Shown here one piece after another: positions 29,679-38,332 of a stretch of DNA of 64,000 nucleotides (positions within the stretch are counted from its first letter, which is position 1; each line of letters begins with the position of its first letter). The DNA is from a virus. The translations under genes and the position numbers were made by a program. The notes below the pieces were generated by a model. It saw only the letters and a program-made list of their open reading frames with translations. It ran no database searches and was not told the DNA's origin. The stretch covers positions 62,001 through 126,000 of IMG/VR virus record IMGVR_UViG_3300024258_001044. One strand, written 5' to 3'.

Positions 29679-30287
29679 TCAGGCGTCAGAAGATCTTCTT
29701 ACTAATCCTTTGCGAGTGCTCGCCTTGGTAACAGTCTGAGTTGGTCTAGCTGCCCTCGTAGACTTAACTACAGGCTTGCCATCAGTGCTGCCAAATCCGC
29801 CATCGCCTCTTTCTGTTTTTTCAAGCTCAGCTACTTCTTCAAAATCAGTGCTTAATCTTTCTTTGAGAATAAGCTGAGTCAGCACAGGCTTCTGAGAAAG
29901 AATAAGGTTAGCTACGTCATAGAGCGAGCGAGGCTTCTTATCAAAAATGGTAATTATGCCTCCAGGGAATGCCTGTCGGCCAAGGTTTTTTCCAAGCTCC
30001 GAGTGCAACACTTTGATTGCAACAAGAATCTCTCCACGGTAATGCTCATCAACAATCCCTACAGAATTTGCAAGAGCGAGCGGGAGTTTAGAAAGCGAAC
30101 TCCTGGGCACAATCTCAAAATAGTGACCCTCTGGCGGTTGGACTGCAATGCCAGTTCTGAAATAAATTGTATCTCCAGTGATTGTTTTTACATCAATCAT
30201 GCGAAGATCATATCCGGTGTCGGACTCATGAGCGCGGGTAGGCACCTCTGCTCTGTCATCAAGTAATTTAATTTTAGTCATTCCCAT
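29679..30287 (-). CDS. dut: dUTP diphosphatase (dUTPase)
   Basis: It hydrolyses dUTP to dUMP, keeping uracil out of DNA and feeding dTMP synthesis. Trimeric dUTPase motifs are visible in order: ESDTGYDLR, PRSSLSKLP, GIVDEHYRGEI, and the flexible arm ERGDGGFGSTDG. At 202 aa it is longer than most, with about 35 extra basic residues after the last motif. It is followed downstream by the fibre gene. Confidence 0.95.
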   Translation of the reverse strand: MGMTKIKLLDDRAEVPTRAHESDTGYDLRMIDVKTITGDTIYFRTGIAVQPPEGHYFEIVPRSSLSKLPLALANSVGIVDEHYRGEILVAIKVLHSELGKNLGRQAFPGGIITIFDKKPRSLYDVANLILSQKPVLTQLILKERLSTDFEEVAELEKTERGDGGFGSTDGKPVVKSTRAARPTQTVTKASTRKGLVRRSSDA

Positions 30288-30305
30288 ATTCGGCTCTCCT
30301 CAGTT

Positions 30306-30752
30306 TTATGGCTTAGGTCCATCAATTGATTCGTACCCTTCCGGGTTGATGGACCATGTTATATATTTCCCGATGGCGGATGCCATCTCCTCCTCCCATT
30401 TTACCACATCCACTGGGATGTTAAGTCTCTTGGCAAGAGATAATCCTCTCTTCCACGCTTCTATTTCCTCTATAACCGTAAAAGTTCTTTCTTTAAAAGT
30501 TGCGGCCTTATGTCTGCTTGCTTTCTTTTCAAGGCTTAAGAACATTCCATTTTCCCATGTAAGGATATGTCCACACTCATGCAGCAATACATAGGTCTGA
30601 AGTTCATAAGAAAGTCTTTCATCAATGACAATTTCATTAAAATCACTGTCAATGATATTTAGTTCGCCTTCTGTTGCGAAGTGAACTATATAACCTTTTT
30701 TATTCTCAATCCAATTAACAAGATAATTTCTTAGACTATTCCAATCAGACAT
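30306..30752 (-). CDS. putative zinc metallopeptidase-like protein (148 aa)
   Basis: A LLHECGHILTWENG segment (about residues 76-89) gives the HExxH zinc-peptidase motif, in a protein of the size of ImmA/IrrE or SprT-type domains. The substrate and a third ligand are not clear. It sits between dUTPase and structural genes. Confidence 0.6.
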   Translation of the reverse strand: MSDWNSLRNYLVNWIENKKGYIVHFATEGELNIIDSDFNEIVIDERLSYELQTYVLLHECGHILTWENGMFLSLEKKASRHKAATFKERTFTVIEEIEAWKRGLSLAKRLNIPVDVVKWEEEMASAIGKYITWSINPEGYESIDGPKP

Positions 30753-30758
30753 ATCATT

Positions 30759-31448
30759 TTAACTATTTATGAGCGCAGTTTCAACTGTGAATCCAGTAAT
30801 GCCTACTGCACTGGCCCATGAACCTGTATTACCAATTGATATAACTAAGTTCAAATCGCTTACCGAAACCGGATTTGTATTATTCCTTCCAGCCGCAGTT
30901 GTTGAGCTATCCAGATAAACTGTTGGCTGAGCACCAAGTGGCCCCGAACTTCCAAACGGAATCCATACTGTGGTAGTTACAGAGGAGCTTGTTGAAAAGT
31001 TAGCACTGCTCGTAGCCAAAGAACCTCCTGGCGAGATCGTAGCTGCCCTTCTAATTGAGGTAGCCGATGGAGATGAATTTATTCCAGCCAAAGAGCCTAC
31101 ACCTGTTGACTGTAATAATGTGTCAGAATAGCCAACCAGAACATGAGTATCTACTCCGGTTCCTGCTCTCCACTCTGTAGCTGTCATCCTTACCAAGATG
31201 CCATTATAATCTGCCCAGGTTATTCCGCTTTCTACAGCTTTTGCTAACCATATGCCATCACGTCCAGCATCTATTGCTCCCTGAGTTCCTGTAACTGGAG
31301 TCATACTGCTTGTAGTGCTCCAAGTTGCCGAGCTTATTAAACCTGCCGGATCATTTAGAGCAAAAGTATTTAGGTCTTGAGTTGTCCAGCTTATACCGCT
31401 TGAGGATGAAGCGGAGCGTGCATGCTCTGGAGAATTATAAGTAGCCAT
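30759..31448 (-). CDS. Ser/Thr-rich structural protein (229 aa)
   Basis: The protein begins MATYNSPEHARSASSSSGIS and is low in charge, rich in Ser, Thr and Gly, and beta-predicted throughout, like tail fibre tips or tail-surface proteins. Its start overlaps the stop of the upstream fibre-like gene by one base, so the two are probably co-expressed parts of one appendage. Confidence 0.65.
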   Translation of the reverse strand: MATYNSPEHARSASSSSGISWTTQDLNTFALNDPAGLISSATWSTTSSMTPVTGTQGAIDAGRDGIWLAKAVESGITWADYNGILVRMTATEWRAGTGVDTHVLVGYSDTLLQSTGVGSLAGINSSPSATSIRRAATISPGGSLATSSANFSTSSSVTTTVWIPFGSSGPLGAQPTVYLDSSTTAAGRNNTNPVSVSDLNLVISIGNTGSWASAVGITGFTVETALINS

Positions 31449-32608
31449 CAGATCTCCTCAAAATGTAACTGGATGTATATTCCGCTTCCATCGAAGTTGG
31501 CATCATTGCTTACAAGGCTTAACTGCCATCCACCATTTTCGGCGAGAGCAAGATTTGCATCAGTTCCTGACAACGGAATCGATGTTACGGTAGCCGCAGA
31601 TAACCCATTCATATTATAACTTGAACCAGATAACATTGAGGCTACTGTAGCTTGATTATTTAAAGAAAGAGTAAATGTTCCTTGAGTATTCAGGCTGACC
31701 ATAACAACTGTTAGCTTATCAAGCCTGCACCCAAATGGTGCCCATCCAAAATAATTAATCGTATTATTTGCTTGAGCAGTTCCTTCTGGCCAATCCATAT
31801 GATGAGTCCACGTCCTGTTTCTTCCCCATACAACACCTTCAGAGTCTGAACTGTCAGCAATTAGTGTTTGACCATTAGTACCTACTGACAATGCCAATAA
31901 GTCAGAGCCATCAGATACCAAGACTTGTCCCTTAACAAGAGTTAAATCTGAAACGTCCTGAAGGTTGACACTCTGTGCCTGGACATCTGTACCAATTTGC
32001 AAACCCAACGTCACTCTTTGAGCGGCAGAGTTTGCATCGTCCAAGATAGCCCTTCCTGCTGAGGTCACTGAGGTTTCGGCCCATGTATCTATTGCGGTGG
32101 TGTAAAGCATTTTATCTGCTGCGGTACCCAAAGATGTAAGACTTGTAAGTGTAGCATCATAAGCCTGAACATCTGAGCCTATTTGTAAACCTAATGTCAC
32201 TCTTTGTGCGGCTGAATTTGTGTCATCTAAGATTGCTCTTCCTGCTGAAGTCACTGAGGTCTCAGCCCATGTATCTGCTGCGGTGGTGTAAAGCATTTTA
32301 TCTGCTGCGGTACCCAAAGATGCAATGCCGGTAAGTGTGGCGTCATAAGCCTGAACATCGACCCCGACGACTAAGTCATCCGATTCTTCAGACTCCAATA
32401 CACCTATGCTTTCTTCGATGCTTTCAAGTCTGCCAACTACGTCTGCAAAATTTCCACTTGGCTCAACACCAAGCTCAGCCTCAATGTTCACAATTGCACT
32501 ACGCAATCTGTTGACACTCTTTGCTTCAACAGGCGTGACCAAGTCTACAGCAAGAGGTAACTGAGAGTACCCATCTAATGCTTCTGGATAAATGCTATAA
32601 TCTGACAT
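31448..32608 (-). CDS. tail-fibre-like protein with internal repeats (386 aa)
   Basis: Residues 1-55 match the N-terminus of the 763-aa fibre (SVNRLRSAIVNIEAELG). A tandem repeat follows: VQAYDATLTSLTSLGTAADK, then an AETSVTSAGRAILDD...QRVTLGLQIG unit, occurring in two near-identical copies and one partial copy. Such repeats are typical of phage fibre shafts. The C-terminal 130 residues are beta-rich (probable tip). Confidence 0.8.
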   Translation of the reverse strand: MSDYSIYPEALDGYSQLPLAVDLVTPVEAKSVNRLRSAIVNIEAELGVEPSGNFADVVGRLESIEESIGVLESEESDDLVVGVDVQAYDATLTGIASLGTAADKMLYTTAADTWAETSVTSAGRAILDDTNSAAQRVTLGLQIGSDVQAYDATLTSLTSLGTAADKMLYTTAIDTWAETSVTSAGRAILDDANSAAQRVTLGLQIGTDVQAQSVNLQDVSDLTLVKGQVLVSDGSDLLALSVGTNGQTLIADSSDSEGVVWGRNRTWTHHMDWPEGTAQANNTINYFGWAPFGCRLDKLTVVMVSLNTQGTFTLSLNNQATVASMLSGSSYNMNGLSAATVTSIPLSGTDANLALAENGGWQLSLVSNDANFDGSGIYIQLHFEEI

Positions 32609-32617
32609 TCAGACCTC

Positions 32618-32758
32618 TTACTTACTCTTTTTGGTTACAATTTTCTTATTGCGTTTGATTGTAATGATAGGCAAACCTTTTGCCCTTGACTTCGAAGACG
32701 GGTTTCGAACTCTTGTTTTCTGGTTTGCTTTCTTTCTTTTGGCACAGCCACATCCCAT
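32618..32758 (-). CDS. small basic protein (46 aa)
   Basis: A short frame begins MGCGCAKRKKANQKTRVRNP, preceded by GGAGG about nine bases before the ATG. It is strongly basic with CGC near the N-terminus; the sequence may bind DNA or a metal. It is missed by length filters. It lies just upstream of the fibre-like gene. Confidence 0.6.
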   Translation of the reverse strand: MGCGCAKRKKANQKTRVRNPSSKSRAKGLPIITIKRNKKIVTKKSK

Positions 32759-32858
32759 GATTAAAACCTCCAATCAAATGTACACCAAATATTAGCAGTT
32801 GTACTTTTTATTAATAATCATCCTACTTTGGGGAGCCTGTATTTACAAGTAACCCCCT

Positions 32859-33713
32859 TTGAACATACCGAATAAGAAAACGTGGAAAAAATATAAAGGA
32901 ATCAAATTGAAAAACGCAAAATTCCTCGCTCTGTTTTTGGCACTGACACTACTATGTTACTTCGTAGCAAGTCCCCAAAACATGATCATGGTGAACGATA
33001 GGCCAATAGCCGAACTTTACTCCTCAGATAGCAAAACTGAAGAAGTGTCTGTTAAGAAAAACTACAAAAGAATGGTGGAGCCTGTTGTGGTCATCTATAC
33101 ATTGAGCGGCTCACAGGTGCAGAGTAGTGGCACTGCCTTTGGCATCGCTTATGATAAAAAAGCAGATGAAACTTACTTTTTATCAAATGACCATATTTGT
33201 AGCATGCCTATTTTGGGTATTACTTTTGTAGGGGAAAAGTTAAATGACTCTCAGGCTTCGTTCAGATATGATGGAAAACCAGACATGCAGATGACTGTCG
33301 TGGATAAAGATCCTGCTAACGATTTGTGTCTATTAAAAGCAGATGGCTCGCACCCAATAGTTAAAATCGATAAAGACACAAAATTAGATGTTGCTGAAAA
33401 ACTGTACATCGTTGGAGCACCTAATTCTAATGCACCAATCATTTTGGAAACATTCTTTTCGGGATATGTTCCTCGTTCTCAGTTAGGCAGTTTAGGTGAA
33501 GGAGAACAGGGTGCCCTTATGGTATCCGAAATGTTACAACCGGGACATAGTGGTAGTCCCATCTACAACAAAAGAGGAGAACTTGTTGGTATTTCCTTTG
33601 CTTCTTCGGTGAGAGATAGAGTTGGTCAAAACTCTGTCATGTTCTCATACGGAGGGTTAGGAATCGGAATGCCTGACATTTTGATATTTCTTGAGCGAAA
33701 CAACATAAAATGA
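32859..33713 (+). CDS. membrane-anchored trypsin-like serine protease
   Basis: The frame starts at a TTG at 32859; ATG alternatives are further in. A hydrophobic segment (FLALFLALTLLCYFVAS) should act as signal or anchor. The S1/HtrA-type triad is visible: His in FLSNDHICS, Asp in DPANDLCLLKAD, and Ser in PGHSGSPIYNKRGELVGISF. It would act in the periplasm or outer face of the inner membrane. A phage-coded exported protease is unusual; it may trim host envelope or virion proteins. Confidence 0.8.
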   Translation: MNIPNKKTWKKYKGIKLKNAKFLALFLALTLLCYFVASPQNMIMVNDRPIAELYSSDSKTEEVSVKKNYKRMVEPVVVIYTLSGSQVQSSGTAFGIAYDKKADETYFLSNDHICSMPILGITFVGEKLNDSQASFRYDGKPDMQMTVVDKDPANDLCLLKADGSHPIVKIDKDTKLDVAEKLYIVGAPNSNAPIILETFFSGYVPRSQLGSLGEGEQGALMVSEMLQPGHSGSPIYNKRGELVGISFASSVRDRVGQNSVMFSYGGLGIGMPDILIFLERNNIK

Positions 33714-33725
33714 TACGGAGTTAAT

Positions 33726-34637
33726 ATGTTCGGCAAACTAAAGCTATATGGATTAGCACTATGTGCAGCAATGACACTAACCTCTTGCTCTTCAGACATT
33801 GGCGTTGTAGCCAATTACACTGAAGACGTAAGCATCTACGGAGAACCTATTGTTCAAACTGGTGTGGTCTATGATCAAGCAGTAGATATTCTATTCATCG
33901 TTGACGAATCAGGTTCAATGAGTGATGACTGGGAAACCTTAGCTGCAACTATGCCAGAGATATATAGTATCCTTATTGGTCCCGAATTCACTGACCTCAA
34001 GTGGAGAGTAGGAATCAAATCTACCGACTCCGCTGGAGAAATCTATGGCTGGGTTGATTACAACGATCCTGATGCTCTCCTGAAGCTTATGTCTTTGACC
34101 TCTCTTCTTGAAAATCATTACAGAGAGGCAGGGCTCGACAGTGCTCTTGAGACTGTAGCGTGGGATAACTCTGGTTTTGAAAGAGAAGAAGCTGATCTCC
34201 TTATTGTATACATCAGCGATGAACCCGACCAGTCCTCTGTCTCTCCAACAGAATACAACACCCTAATGGACCTTGTAAAATCAGGCCCCTTTGAGGTTAC
34301 CGAGTCGGCAATCGTTGCTACCTATGAAGGTAATCGTTGTGACTCTGCTCAGTTGGGCGTAGGATACCTTGATGTATCAGAAACTGTCGTAGATCTTTGT
34401 GATGAAGATTGGTCTGCCGTTCTTGATAGACCTAAGGAGCACTTGCCAACCCTTAATGAGGTATGGCACCTTGATCACCTTCCTCTTCAGATTGATAAGC
34501 TTAAAGTGTTCTTAAGCGAAGATGGAAGCAACTCTACTGAATATGATCACTGGAGATACGACGAAAATAGAAACGCTGTCGTTCTTACGGACATTCCAGA
34601 TTCAGGAGGAGTCCTTACTATCGTTTACACGATTTGA
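33726..34637 (+). CDS. VWA-domain lipoprotein
   Basis: The N-terminus has a lipoprotein signal with lipobox LTSC (Cys at about residue 21), so it should be lipid-anchored in the envelope. Residues ~54-70 (VDILFIVDESGSMSDDW) form a von Willebrand A domain with a DxSxS metal-ion site, used for protein binding. It follows the exported protease by 12 bases and is likely co-transcribed. It could block superinfection or remodel the envelope; that is inference. Confidence 0.8.
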   Translation: MFGKLKLYGLALCAAMTLTSCSSDIGVVANYTEDVSIYGEPIVQTGVVYDQAVDILFIVDESGSMSDDWETLAATMPEIYSILIGPEFTDLKWRVGIKSTDSAGEIYGWVDYNDPDALLKLMSLTSLLENHYREAGLDSALETVAWDNSGFEREEADLLIVYISDEPDQSSVSPTEYNTLMDLVKSGPFEVTESAIVATYEGNRCDSAQLGVGYLDVSETVVDLCDEDWSAVLDRPKEHLPTLNEVWHLDHLPLQIDKLKVFLSEDGSNSTEYDHWRYDENRNAVVLTDIPDSGGVLTIVYTI

Positions 34638-34916
34638 ACGCTTCCTTCTAAGAGATTTGCGGCCCTCGTTGGCCGCTTTTTTCTTGCCTGACATTTTACC
34701 CAACCTGTCATTCGTGCTATTCATGTAAACCTTGAAGAAACTAACATCAGGTTGGTTTCTTTTCATGATGGTTCCCACTATCATGTTCGCCACATCAATA
34801 GCCTTCATGCCCTCTTCCGTTAAGGGATGCACCTTTTTGCCGGAGGTCTTTCTTTCATTGATCTCCTCTACAGCTTCGGTGATTGTCTTCTCATATTTGA
34901 TATCATGCTCGGCCAT
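34602..34916 (-). CDS. hypothetical basic protein (104 aa)
   Basis: It begins MAEHDIKYEKTITEAVEEIN and ends in a Lys/Arg/Ser-rich tail. Its last 36 bases overlap the end of the plus-strand lipoprotein gene and include that gene's terminator. The family is unknown. Confidence 0.5.
   Translation of the reverse strand: MAEHDIKYEKTITEAVEEINERKTSGKKVHPLTEEGMKAIDVANMIVGTIMKRNQPDVSFFKVYMNSTNDRLGKMSGKKKAANEGRKSLRRKRSNRVNDSKDSS
34659..34684 (+). terminator. intrinsic terminator of the protease/lipoprotein operon
   Basis: GCGGCC-CTCGTT-GGCCGC is followed by TTTTTT, about 20 bases after the lipoprotein stop. It lies inside the C-terminal codons of the convergent gene. Confidence 0.85.
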
Positions 34917-35097
34917 ATAGTCCCGCCTTAATAGATATAAGCTCCGCTATCAACTTAACTACCTGCTCTTCTTCAAGCTCAGCAGTCACGATGATAGACT
35001 TCTTATCAGATTTAGTCTTGATAGAAATGCGTGCCTTGTTCTTTAGTTTATCTTCTTTTATCTCGATGTAACTTTTATCATCCAGTTTTAATTTCAT
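34903..35097 (-). CDS. small charged protein (64 aa)
   Basis: It begins MKLKLDDKSYIEIKEDKLKN and has alternating strands and Lys/Glu residues. It overlaps the downstream gene's start. The family is unknown. Confidence 0.55.
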   Translation of the reverse strand: MKLKLDDKSYIEIKEDKLKNKARISIKTKSDKKSIIVTAELEEEQVVKLIAELISIKAGLYGRA

Positions 35098-35098
35098 T

Positions 35099-35785
35099 TT
35101 AGCTCACAAATAGGGCGGCCTCGGTTTTTCTTCTTCCTGTCAAATGAGCATTCTCTTTTCCGCCAGCATTGTTGAAAGATACAAACTCTCTTGCAGCTCC
35201 CTGAAAATCTCCAGAGTTAAGCTTCTTAAGCATAGATGATCTTGCAAAGTTCCCTCTTCCTATATTGAAGATCAAACTGGTAAGTCCATCAAATTGATTC
35301 TGATTTAACTTTGAAGTGACAAGCTGCTGAATAGCTTTGGCAGCAGCGGTAGCATCGCTGACAAGCAACTGCTTCGCTTTAGGCTCTGAGATAGAAGAGA
35401 ATGATTCCCCTTTCTTAATTACATGACCATACCCAATAGTCATATTACCGAATCCGTCATTGTAAGCTCTAAGCTTCAGCTTTTCATGAGACTTAATGAT
35501 GTCATAAGCTGACCGGGACGGCTGCATGCCCTTGTTCGGATAGCTTGGCTTCGCTGGCAAAGTGATCTCTTGACCAATCTGTAGCTTATTCCAATTAACC
35601 TTAGGGTTGGCGTCCATAATCATCTGATGATATTTTGCATCTCCACCAGACAACGACCACGGATTATCACCTGACTGAATCTTATAAACCTCTTGTGCCA
35701 ACGCAAAGAAGCCCACCTCAGCCGCCTCTTTCGAGTGGCCAAGATGAGCTAATAGCTTTGCAAGTTTTTGAATCTTCTGGTTCAT
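35099..35785 (-). CDS. LysM-GH24 phage lysozyme with N-terminal tag
   Basis: This is an endolysin-type muramidase. The first ~30 residues (NQKIQKLAKLLAHLGHSKEA) are the shared helical tag. A LysM-like unit follows (YKIQSGDNPWSLSGGDA...IGQEITLPA, about 33-78), then the GH24 domain with catalytic Glu in SHEKLKLRAYNDGFGNMTIG. It cleaves the glycan of peptidoglycan. Order tag-LysM-lysozyme, with no signal peptide, suggests either a virion lysin or an endolysin needing a holin. Confidence 0.88.
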   Translation of the reverse strand: MNQKIQKLAKLLAHLGHSKEAAEVGFFALAQEVYKIQSGDNPWSLSGGDAKYHQMIMDANPKVNWNKLQIGQEITLPAKPSYPNKGMQPSRSAYDIIKSHEKLKLRAYNDGFGNMTIGYGHVIKKGESFSSISEPKAKQLLVSDATAAAKAIQQLVTSKLNQNQFDGLTSLIFNIGRGNFARSSMLKKLNSGDFQGAAREFVSFNNAGGKENAHLTGRRKTEAALFVS

Positions 35786-35827
35786 GTCGCAGACTCCTAC
35801 GACAAACCTGCTTTATTAGTAAGGATT

Positions 35828-36022
35828 CTAATTCAAAGTAAAATCGACATTTCCATCATTAAAATCAATGGTAAGGTCAACAACAAGTGGGTCATCAGTA
35901 TTTGACCTGTATCGACTAACCGGGACTTCTTTCTTTAATTTCTGCTCTTCTTCCCATCGCCTTTGTAGCTCTGGGTCGAAGTCATCATGAATGTAAAGTG
36001 GAACTCTCTTCTCTTCGCTCAT
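35828..36022 (-). CDS. small acidic protein (64 aa)
   Basis: It begins MSEEKRVPLYIHDDFDPELQ and ends with an acidic strand (IDFNDGNVDFTLN). It is the only gene between PhoH and the lysozyme. The family is unknown. Confidence 0.55.
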   Translation of the reverse strand: MSEEKRVPLYIHDDFDPELQRRWEEEQKLKKEVPVSRYRSNTDDPLVVDLTIDFNDGNVDFTLN

Positions 36023-36031
36023 AGAATCTCC

Positions 36032-37333
36032 TTAAAGTACTGTCGCTGCGTAAGTAGCAAGTGCGCTACGTTCTCCCTTGAGTAATTTGACGTGACCTGC
36101 AAGCTCTGTATCCTTGAATGCCTCAATGATAACGCTTAAGCCAGAATTTTTATGACTGAGCTTAGGTGAGTCAATTTGATCAAGATCGCCAATAAGAACG
36201 ATTTTGGATCTCTCACCCATTCTTGTCAAGAGGGCCTTCGCCTCATGCCTCGTAATGTTCTGTGCCTCGTCAACAATAAAGATGGTGTCGGGTAGGCTTC
36301 GTCCTCTAATGTGAGAGATTGCCTCAATCTCAAGGTGGCCTTTCTGCATCATCAATTCGATGTAATGAAGACCCTTCTTTCTGTACAACACTTCAAGGTT
36401 GTCAAAAATCGGCTGAACCCAAGGCGCCATCTTCTCTTCTTTCGTACCGGGCAGGAAACCAATATCGTTACTCGTACTTTCAATCGGTCTGGAAATGATA
36501 ATCTTCTTATACAATCCCTGCTTATGCTGCGACATGGCAGACGCAATTGCAAGCAAGGTTTTACCACAGCCAGCAATACCGTTCAGAGTTACCAAAGGAA
36601 TATCTGGGTCAAGAAGCAATTCGAGGGCGATAGTCTGCTCTTTGTTGCGAGGAGTAACTCCTTCAACATTAAACTTGCGCCCTTTCGTGTATTCTAATTT
36701 GTCAAGAGTATTGCAGCCGTTAGCAACGCACAGAGCGGTGGACCCCGGAGCAACTAACAGAACTCCCTGGTTAGGAAAGAATTCTACATCTTCAAAATCG
36801 AGGTAACCATCTTCATAGAATGCTTCGATTATCTCATTTGAAACTTCAAGCTCAGTAAAGCCTGTGTAACCAGAATCTGTAACCTTTACAGCATCAGCGT
36901 CTACTGATTCGGCTTTTAAACCGATTGCATCACATTTCACTCGGAATGCGATATCATTTGAGAGGCATACAACATCAATCTTTTCAGAGAGGTGAAACGC
37001 TGTTGAAATAATTCTATTATCTACAGTGTCCTCAAAGATTGGGAGCAGAGCATCGTGCTTAGAAACGACCTTTACGGTCACTCCTTCGTCTACGATGACG
37101 CCTTCAAACAGACTACCTTGCTGTCGAAGCTGATCAAGGAATCTATTCACGTAACGTGCATTTTTTCCAACATGATCAGATCGTGTTTTTAGGTTGTCAA
37201 GTTCTTGTAGCACTTCCATCGGAATGAGGTGTGTGCAAGATTCAAACTGTTCTAATAGCTTGGGGTTTGAGATTAACGCAGATGTATCAAGAACGTAGTT
37301 AATTCTTTTCTCTAAAGGATGATTTTCTAGCAT
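36032..37333 (-). CDS. PhoH-like ATPase with N-terminal PIN domain
   Basis: Residues ~12-150 form a PIN nuclease domain (NYVLDTSALISNPK, with acidic residues later). PhoH ATPase follows, with Walker A GIAGCGKTLLAI and Walker B FIVDEAQNIT. The PIN-PhoH fusion (YlaK-type) is known in bacteria and common in phages, where an RNA unwinding and cleaving role is suggested. Length 433 aa is full. Confidence 0.92.
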   Translation of the reverse strand: MLENHPLEKRINYVLDTSALISNPKLLEQFESCTHLIPMEVLQELDNLKTRSDHVGKNARYVNRFLDQLRQQGSLFEGVIVDEGVTVKVVSKHDALLPIFEDTVDNRIISTAFHLSEKIDVVCLSNDIAFRVKCDAIGLKAESVDADAVKVTDSGYTGFTELEVSNEIIEAFYEDGYLDFEDVEFFPNQGVLLVAPGSTALCVANGCNTLDKLEYTKGRKFNVEGVTPRNKEQTIALELLLDPDIPLVTLNGIAGCGKTLLAIASAMSQHKQGLYKKIIISRPIESTSNDIGFLPGTKEEKMAPWVQPIFDNLEVLYRKKGLHYIELMMQKGHLEIEAISHIRGRSLPDTIFIVDEAQNITRHEAKALLTRMGERSKIVLIGDLDQIDSPKLSHKNSGLSVIIEAFKDTELAGHVKLLKGERSALATYAATVL

Positions 37334-37372
37334 TAAAGCTTATCCTGTTTTTTATATGTTGTTGTTATTCGG

Positions 37373-37714
37373 TTAGCTCATGTCGATTTCTTCATCCAAA
37401 ATAGACCATTGTTGGATTAGAACCTCATAATATAGCTCACCTGTTTCTTTATCTTTCTTTAACGTGAGTTCTGGGCCAGCCCACTCACCTATTAGGTCTC
37501 CTTCGTACACAACCGCCATTGCCCCCAGACTCGGGTAGTCAACAATATCTAAGTTCATACTATACAACAAATCTACAAAAACATGAGGCAACATCTCTTT
37601 TAGTTCAACAGGGTTCAATTCAAGATACATAAGAATATCTTCAAGCCAAGAATCTCTAAGCTCATCTATATCTTCTTGATAATTAAACCTGTTCACTAAA
37701 AGAGTAATTTCCAT
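37373..37714 (-). CDS. hypothetical acidic protein (113 aa)
   Basis: It begins MEITLLVNRFNYQEDIDELR and is strongly acidic. Its ATG overlaps the region directly after NrdJb, and it ends before PhoH. No family was recognised. Confidence 0.6.
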   Translation of the reverse strand: MEITLLVNRFNYQEDIDELRDSWLEDILMYLELNPVELKEMLPHVFVDLLYSMNLDIVDYPSLGAMAVVYEGDLIGEWAGPELTLKKDKETGELYYEVLIQQWSILDEEIDMS

Positions 37715-38332
37715 TTATCCACACTTACTATAGCCGCAATCTTGACAGACCGGGCATCCACCTGCATAAATTAGGTTTGGTGATTGACAATCATCACACT
37801 TGCCGCCGCCGTCCGCGCCGTCTTCGATATACTTCTTTAATACCCGAGAAACTACAGCCGAAAAGGAAAACATATCAGAATACTTATCTTTCTTTAATTG
37901 TTCGGCCATGTATTGAATAGGAACACCGTGCCTTAAGCACATCGATACCATCCTTGTCAAAGACCCATTATTTGGATTGTCGAATACCGAAACCACATCT
38001 TTGATTAAGATTTCGCTGCCCTCCTCTCCAAATCTAAGGTCGTATCTTGCATTAACGCTTTTTCTCGGGTTTTTTAGCAAAGTACCAAATTTATATTTCT
38101 TGGGGATCTCAATATTACTTGAGAGTCCACCAATTACTTCATAAGGTCTCTCATGAAGTAGTCCAATCAAGATGGTCCAGTCTTCACCCTTGATTGTCGC
38201 CCTATGTATTTCACACTTTAAACCTAACGGTCTCTTAGGAGCCTGACTATCCCTGATCTTCTCTTGATCAGACTCACTTAGACCTTTAACTCTCCAACCT
38301 ACAATTTTCTTTTCAATCTTAACTGTCTGCAT
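37715..38332 (-). CDS. nrdJb: class II ribonucleotide reductase C-terminal subunit (NrdJb-like)
   Basis: It corresponds to the C-terminal part of B12-dependent reductases: a central region around TRMVSMCLRHGVPIQYM, then a zinc ribbon CDDCQ...CPVCQDCGYSKCG (residues ~180-204). In one-chain enzymes this tail carries the redox-active cysteines that regenerate the active site. Its start overlaps the stop of the large subunit by one base, as in the split NrdJa/NrdJb enzyme of Pseudomonas. Confidence 0.85.
   Translation of the reverse strand: MQTVKIEKKIVGWRVKGLSESDQEKIRDSQAPKRPLGLKCEIHRATIKGEDWTILIGLLHERPYEVIGGLSSNIEIPKKYKFGTLLKNPRKSVNARYDLRFGEEGSEILIKDVVSVFDNPNNGSLTRMVSMCLRHGVPIQYMAEQLKKDKYSDMFSFSAVVSRVLKKYIEDGADGGGKCDDCQSPNLIYAGGCPVCQDCGYSKCG

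Noticed and set aside
32700-32730. GGGTTTCGAACTC, similar to a tRNA T-loop
   Set aside because: It is inside the small basic 46-aa gene and no cloverleaf fits around it.
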